A stretch of DNA of 64,000 nt from WFQV01 sp964611145 (lineage in GTDB: Bacteria; Bacteroidota; Ignavibacteria; Ignavibacteriales; Melioribacteraceae), in NCBI GenBank assembly GCA_964611145.1, contig CAZSYM010000009.1, positions 1 through 64,000 on the forward strand, read 5' to 3'. This document shows, in pieces, positions 62,576 through 64,000 of the stretch (position 1 is the first letter of the stretch; every line of letters begins with the position of its first letter). Under the pieces are notes generated by a model. The model was not told the origin of the DNA. It did not search any database and worked only from the letters and a program-made list of their open reading frames with translations. The position numbers were made by a program, and so were the translations under genes.

Positions 62576-63976
62576 TCAGTAATTTATTTTAAGAATCGGG
62601 GAAAATACGAAATAAGTATCGGTGCGCCATGGGATTTTCGCACGGTCATAACCGAAAGTCTGATAATATCTTACATCCAAACCAAAGGTATCGCTGATAG
62701 TGAACAAGGCTTTAATTCCAGCAAGAGAATAATTATCCACAAAATTATAAGCCACCAGCAAATTAAAGTCATACTGTATCAAACCACCATATTTCTCAAT
62801 ACCCAGTTCAGTAAAGGCATAGTGAGTATATTTATCAATAAAATCCTTCTTTGCTTCCAAATCATTAACAGACTCCGTGGTAGGATCAAGTTCCAAATGA
62901 TAAACGTCATGGGTAGCTACTCCTAAACCCGCTTTGAAAAGTCCCAGATTAAAAATATTAAACATTTTCCTTTTAAAAAATTTAAAAACAAGAAAATCCT
63001 TGAAAGAATAAAAATCCAGCTTGTAAGGTTTTCCATAATCATAGTATTTATAATTAAAGACATTATAGTCAAATTCAATATCCATATACAAATTATGAAT
63101 ACTGGGGAACAAAGTTTCAAAAGGTTGTCCTGCAAGCTTAACGTAAAAATCCTGTCCCGATTTAAACAAGCGAACATTTTTGGGCAAAGTGGTAAGATAG
63201 GGAGTATTAGAAGGGGTACCAACTCCAACAGCGACTTCGTAAGAATAGTCCTTCGGGTCGCTTGAAACCACATCGTAATAAGTCAGTTTCATTCCTCCAA
63301 TATAATTTCGCAGATGCCATGCGGGCAAACCTATTTCGTCACATCCCCATTTCCCGAAAACGGAAATCAAATATTTGTTTTTCTGCTTAGAAGTAGTTGA
63401 CCAAAACATCAGCTCGGGATTAAGCAAATCCAAATAGATATCGTAATAATATCCCGCTTTTACATCAAAAACCTTTTTGGTTATCCCGCTAAAGAAATAA
63501 CTTTTTTCCTGTAATTTTTTATACAGCCTATTGCCTATAATAGAACGTAAATAAAAACCGTCATCAACGGAATCAACTAATAAGCGGGGATTTTGCTTTG
63601 CAATCTCCGTATATGGGACGAAAGCAAAATATTCAATCTCGTCATCATAATAACGTTTACGCAACAAAATCAAAACATTACCTTCTTGAATCTGGGAAGT
63701 TTTCATACGTATTTGAGCAATAGAAAGTTTTTTCCCTTTTTCTCTCAAAGCATCATGAACAATAAAACGATTATAAACCTCACGGATAAGCATTGGGTCA
63801 GATATGATCCATTTGTTTTTTAAATCATTAAAAGCAATCGTATTGTATTCCAAATTCGAATAAATATTTATCAGATTACTTACTTCGATATCTTCTTTGT
63901 CTTTCTGTTGAGCAAAAAAACGGGTATTTAGAAAACTTACAAGCAATAGACCAAATAAAATCATTTTAACTTTCAT
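62576..63976 (-). CDS. Outer-membrane protein of unknown family (paralogue of the 59614-61032 product)
   Basis: Protein of 466 residues with a signal peptide (SFLNTRFFAQ). It shares with the gene two positions downstream the exact stretch LEYNTIAFNDLKNKW, then IREVYNRFIV, RKRYYDDEI and the C-terminal VFSPILKINY. Between these, identity is low, so the duplication is old. The strand-rich C-terminal two thirds suggest a barrel. It is the most upstream gene of the surface series visible here. GGGGG lies eight bases before the ATG, and only 24 bases of upstream sequence are in the window, so the operon may begin further right. Confidence 0.7.
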   Translation of the reverse strand: MKVKMILFGLLLVSFLNTRFFAQQKDKEDIEVSNLINIYSNLEYNTIAFNDLKNKWIISDPMLIREVYNRFIVHDALREKGKKLSIAQIRMKTSQIQEGNVLILLRKRYYDDEIEYFAFVPYTEIAKQNPRLLVDSVDDGFYLRSIIGNRLYKKLQEKSYFFSGITKKVFDVKAGYYYDIYLDLLNPELMFWSTTSKQKNKYLISVFGKWGCDEIGLPAWHLRNYIGGMKLTYYDVVSSDPKDYSYEVAVGVGTPSNTPYLTTLPKNVRLFKSGQDFYVKLAGQPFETLFPSIHNLYMDIEFDYNVFNYKYYDYGKPYKLDFYSFKDFLVFKFFKRKMFNIFNLGLFKAGLGVATHDVYHLELDPTTESVNDLEAKKDFIDKYTHYAFTELGIEKYGGLIQYDFNLLVAYNFVDNYSLAGIKALFTISDTFGLDVRYYQTFGYDRAKIPWRTDTYFVFSPILKINY

Positions 63977-64000
63977 ACTTAAACCCCCAACCGATATCTT

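Overview
The window is about 64 kb of a chromosome with roughly 40% GC. It most resembles a member of the FCB group (Bacteroidota/Chlorobi lineage), and within it an Ignavibacteriota- or Kryptoniota-type organism. The main evidence is two secreted proteins ending in a type IX secretion (T9SS) type A sorting domain with the NYPNPF signature, many outer-membrane proteins ending in an aromatic residue, a BshC-family protein, and Bacteroidota-style trigger factor and S9 peptidase. Four tandem Hsp20 genes beside HtrA, a CbpA-type DnaJ and HtpG would fit a heat-exposed lifestyle, but that is inference. The window holds no rRNA, CRISPR array or transposase. It has one tRNA, Leu(UAG).

Layout, left to right. 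1-406: a frame-broken remnant of a small membrane protein and a perfect inverted repeat. 407-6911 (minus strand, tightly coupled): an M50 protease, two DUF1207-like outer-membrane paralogues, two membrane GT2 glycosyltransferases, a polysaccharide deacetylase and a flippase-like membrane protein, which together look like a small envelope-glycan locus. 7016-8638: a divergent BshC. 8642-14270 (minus): a housekeeping operon of a YmdB-type phosphodiesterase, a beta-class DNA methyltransferase, folD, deoC, a lone HicB-like protein, trmH and aroA. 14491-15968: mdh and a cysteine-bearing Rrf2 regulator, convergent on a shared terminator. 16114-24774 (minus): a kinase fused to Ycf48-like repeats, a membrane gluzincin with a helical C-terminus, CCA-adding enzyme, trpS, scpA, scpB and an RluB-type pseudouridine synthase. 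24990-28916 (plus): a 1151-aa outer-membrane protein and a Nudix hydrolase. 28981-35326 (minus): the chaperone/protease cluster. 35725-40058 (plus): tRNA-Leu, tig, clpP and an S9 peptidase.

The right-hand third (40115-63976, all minus) is the most unusual part. Two paralogous outer-membrane proteins flank a third beta-barrel protein. They are followed by one gene for a 5214-residue secreted protein made of 50 tandem Kre9/KNH-like (PF10342-type) modules of about 93 residues, ending in FN3-like, dockerin-like, cohesin-like and T9SS sorting domains. Next come a lipoprotein with a cohesin-like domain and a 964-residue T9SS-sorted protein. Spacing of 7 to 16 bases between most of these genes suggests one transcript. 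The arrangement recalls the giant adhesin plus partner barrel (SprB/SprF) of gliding Bacteroidota, but built from different protein families, and it is the best candidate here for an undescribed surface-display system.

Many genes overlap by TGATG, ATGA or TAATG, so translational coupling is common, and several starts appear to be TTG.
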